A stretch of 26,385 nucleotides of DNA, from IMG/VR virus record IMGVR_UViG_3300009413_001951, positions 1 through 26,385 of that record. One strand, 5' to 3'. Below, in pieces: positions 25,282-26,385 of this stretch. The position numbers and the translations under genes are program-made. This stretch comes from a virus. The notes under the pieces are model-generated. The model was not told the DNA's origin and did no database searches. It worked only from the letters and a program-made list of their open reading frames with translations. Within the stretch, counting starts at the first letter, position 1. Each line of letters begins with the position of its first letter.

Positions 25282-25295
25282 TCTAACTAGACTAG
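25278..25295. terminator. Palindrome between convergent genes
   Basis: CTAGTCTA-AC-TAGACTAG, an 8-bp inverted repeat that starts inside the stop region of the neck gene and lies 12 nt from the convergent gene's stop. No T-tract, so at most a weak bidirectional terminator. Confidence 0.4.
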
Positions 25296-25306
25296 GAATG
25301 ACCGTT

Positions 25307-25894
25307 TCACGTGCCGCCGCCTTTCTTCTTGTGCGGGTGTAACTTTCCGTGAAGACGTTTCTTACGTTTTTTAATCTGCTTTTCGTCAACAGAAGGCATT
25401 GGGGAATCTCCATCTAACGAACCTTGTCCGTATACTTCCTCGGCATACATATCCTTTAACTGTTCCTTGGAGTAGACTTTTTTATCCATCTCGCGAGGGT
25501 CTAAGTAACCCCCTTCTGGCTCAGGACATAGCTTTGCAAGGTCATAGAGATTCATATCCTCTAAAGTACCACCTTTCTTATACTTCTTACGTTTTACCAA
25601 GTCTCCCGAAAACCACGACCGGTCCTTATTTTTTAGTTTCCAGGCGTTGTTGAAATCGAGACCGAAAGCACCTTTGGGAGCTCCCTGTATTACTCGGTCT
25701 TCTTCTAGTCTTTGTTTTCCCATACGGGACACCTTACCTTGGGGAACCGCATTAACCTTGCTCTCACCCTTAGGTTTCCTTTTGGCTTTATCCATCGCAA
25801 TAGCGATAGCCTGCTTGTGGGGATATCCCTCGTCCCCCAATTTACTAATGTTGGAGGAAATGGCTTTTTGGGAAGAACCAGACTTGAGGGGCAT
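25307..25894 (-). CDS. Basic phage protein with conserved 'KSGSSQKAISSNI' N-terminus
   Basis: The protein has 195 residues. The start MPLKSGSSQKAISSNISKL followed by GYPHKQAIAIAMDKA is a motif I recognise from many phage proteins of unclear function, often next to structural genes, in which a short helical hairpin precedes a variable basic region. The rest is Lys-rich, ending in KKRKKRLHGKLHPHKKK. Probably a virion-internal or head-associated DNA-binding protein (inference). It starts immediately after the stop of the upstream gene (TAA-ATG). Confidence 0.65.
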   Translation of the reverse strand: MPLKSGSSQKAISSNISKLGDEGYPHKQAIAIAMDKAKRKPKGESKVNAVPQGKVSRMGKQRLEEDRVIQGAPKGAFGLDFNNAWKLKNKDRSWFSGDLVKRKKYKKGGTLEDMNLYDLAKLCPEPEGGYLDPREMDKKVYSKEQLKDMYAEEVYGQGSLDGDSPMPSVDEKQIKKRKKRLHGKLHPHKKKGGGT

Positions 25895-26385
25895 TTAACC
25901 TTCTCCTCTTCTTCTTTGTAATCTTTTGTTTCCTTGAGCGGTTACAGGAGTATTCCCATGTTTCGCGACGTGCCTCTTGCGAAGCTCTTTAGCTCTATCA
26001 AAAGGGTTCTCATCAACATCAGGATTAAATTTTCCTAATTTTTTAGAGTCCTCAGGAGTCCACGTGGATTGTTCTTTTTTAACGTGTCCTAGCGCTTTGG
26101 CTACCCGAGCAGAGCTTTCCTTGGCTGCACTTGTGTCTTTTTGGATTCTAGAGAGTCTTTCTGAGGCTTTGTGTCCGTTATCTTCTTGGGATACGGATAC
26201 CTTGCCCGTAGCTGGCGATTGAGAGGCATCGTGCTTTCTAATCCTCTCCTTTCTTTCTTTTTCAGCCCAGTCGGGTTGTTTGAGCGGTCTCTTTCCGTAC
26301 GCGCTACGTCCGACCGTCTTTGTGGGTTGTCCCCCTTTTTGAGGCACACGGCACTCATCTACTTTTTTTTTACGCCAATCCTTCG
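25895..26385 (-). CDS. Basic hypothetical protein (5' end outside window)
   Basis: The frame stays open to the right edge: upstream of a possible GTG start at 26347 it reads KDWRKKKVDECR with no stop, so the true start probably lies beyond the window. The visible part (over 160 residues) is hydrophilic, rich in Lys, Arg, Ser and Gln, and likely disordered in places (HDASQSPATGKVSVSQEDN). With its neighbour it forms a two-gene minus-strand unit of basic proteins. Function unknown. Confidence 0.6.
   Translation of the reverse strand, partial: KDWRKKKVDECRVPQKGGQPTKTVGRSAYGKRPLKQPDWAEKERKERIRKHDASQSPATGKVSVSQEDNGHKASERLSRIQKDTSAAKESSARVAKALGHVKKEQSTWTPEDSKKLGKFNPDVDENPFDRAKELRKRHVAKHGNTPVTAQGNKRLQRRRGEG

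Noticed and set aside
26101-26358. 85-residue frame starting ATG 26358 on the minus strand
   Set aside because: It overlaps the longer basic-protein frame, which stays open to the window edge and abuts the downstream gene cleanly (TAA-ATG).

Overview
The window is from the genome of a tailed double-stranded DNA bacteriophage, most likely a large T4-related myovirus from an aquatic or other environmental source. Support: genes are packed tightly with 1-20 nt overlaps; there are many small hypothetical genes; a neck protein resembling gp14 of T4-type phages (24718-25281) and a small sigma factor resembling T4 gp55 (10030-10584) are present; and phage families such as DUF3310, DUF1281/Api92-like, GP88, KTSC and dCMP deaminase occur. 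The host cannot be named, but it must read consensus sigma70 promoters (TTGACA-N17-TATAAT).

Layout. (1) 1-5371, plus strand: the C-terminus of a Clp/Hsp100-like ATPase, membrane and small proteins, a three-gene dTDP-sugar module (rmlA-, rmlB-, rmlD-like, no rmlC), two tandem paralogues that look like virion proteins, a lipoprotein, then small genes among copies of a repeated motif (ATAAGTCAAAG). (2) 5504-14364, plus strand: a long operon behind one strong sigma70 promoter. It holds a MoxR/CobS-like AAA+ ATPase, an HExxH protein, a VWA protein and partners, the gp55-like sigma factor, dCMP deaminase and about a dozen small genes that mostly overlap by 1-4 nt. (3) 14365-14952: a gene-poor, AT-rich stretch between convergent blocks with four more motif copies, a terminator and a large imperfect inverted repeat. 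(4) 14953-20295, minus strand: an array of small, individually promoted early genes. Fifteen sigma70-type promoters lie here. In ten of them the predicted +1 falls on, or within 1 nt of, the start codon, so the mRNAs should be leaderless. Conserved stem-loop plus AT-rich cassettes separate the units, comparable to the PeSL cassettes of T4-type phages. (5) 20355-20760: a divergent promoter, a tiny membrane peptide, and on the minus strand an 81-nt RNA that is the tRNA-like domain of tmRNA with the whole mRNA-like part missing. (6) 20775-25281, plus strand: exported and lipoprotein genes, a 7Fe-type ferredoxin, small membrane proteins, a 744-residue protein of unknown role and the gp14-like neck protein; several starts follow TAAATA-like late-promoter motifs. 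(7) 25307-26385, minus strand: two very basic proteins, the second running off the window.

How it fits together: the minus array and the 5.6-14.4 kb operon look early (host take-over, ATPase/VWA machine, nucleotide metabolism). The flanking plus-strand blocks look late (virion, envelope, sugar), probably driven by the phage sigma factor. The strongest candidates for new biology are the stand-alone tmRNA tRNA-like domain, the leaderless promoter array with its cassettes, and the hairpin-associated ATAAGTCAAAG repeat family. Every function is inferred from reading the sequence; no database search was possible.
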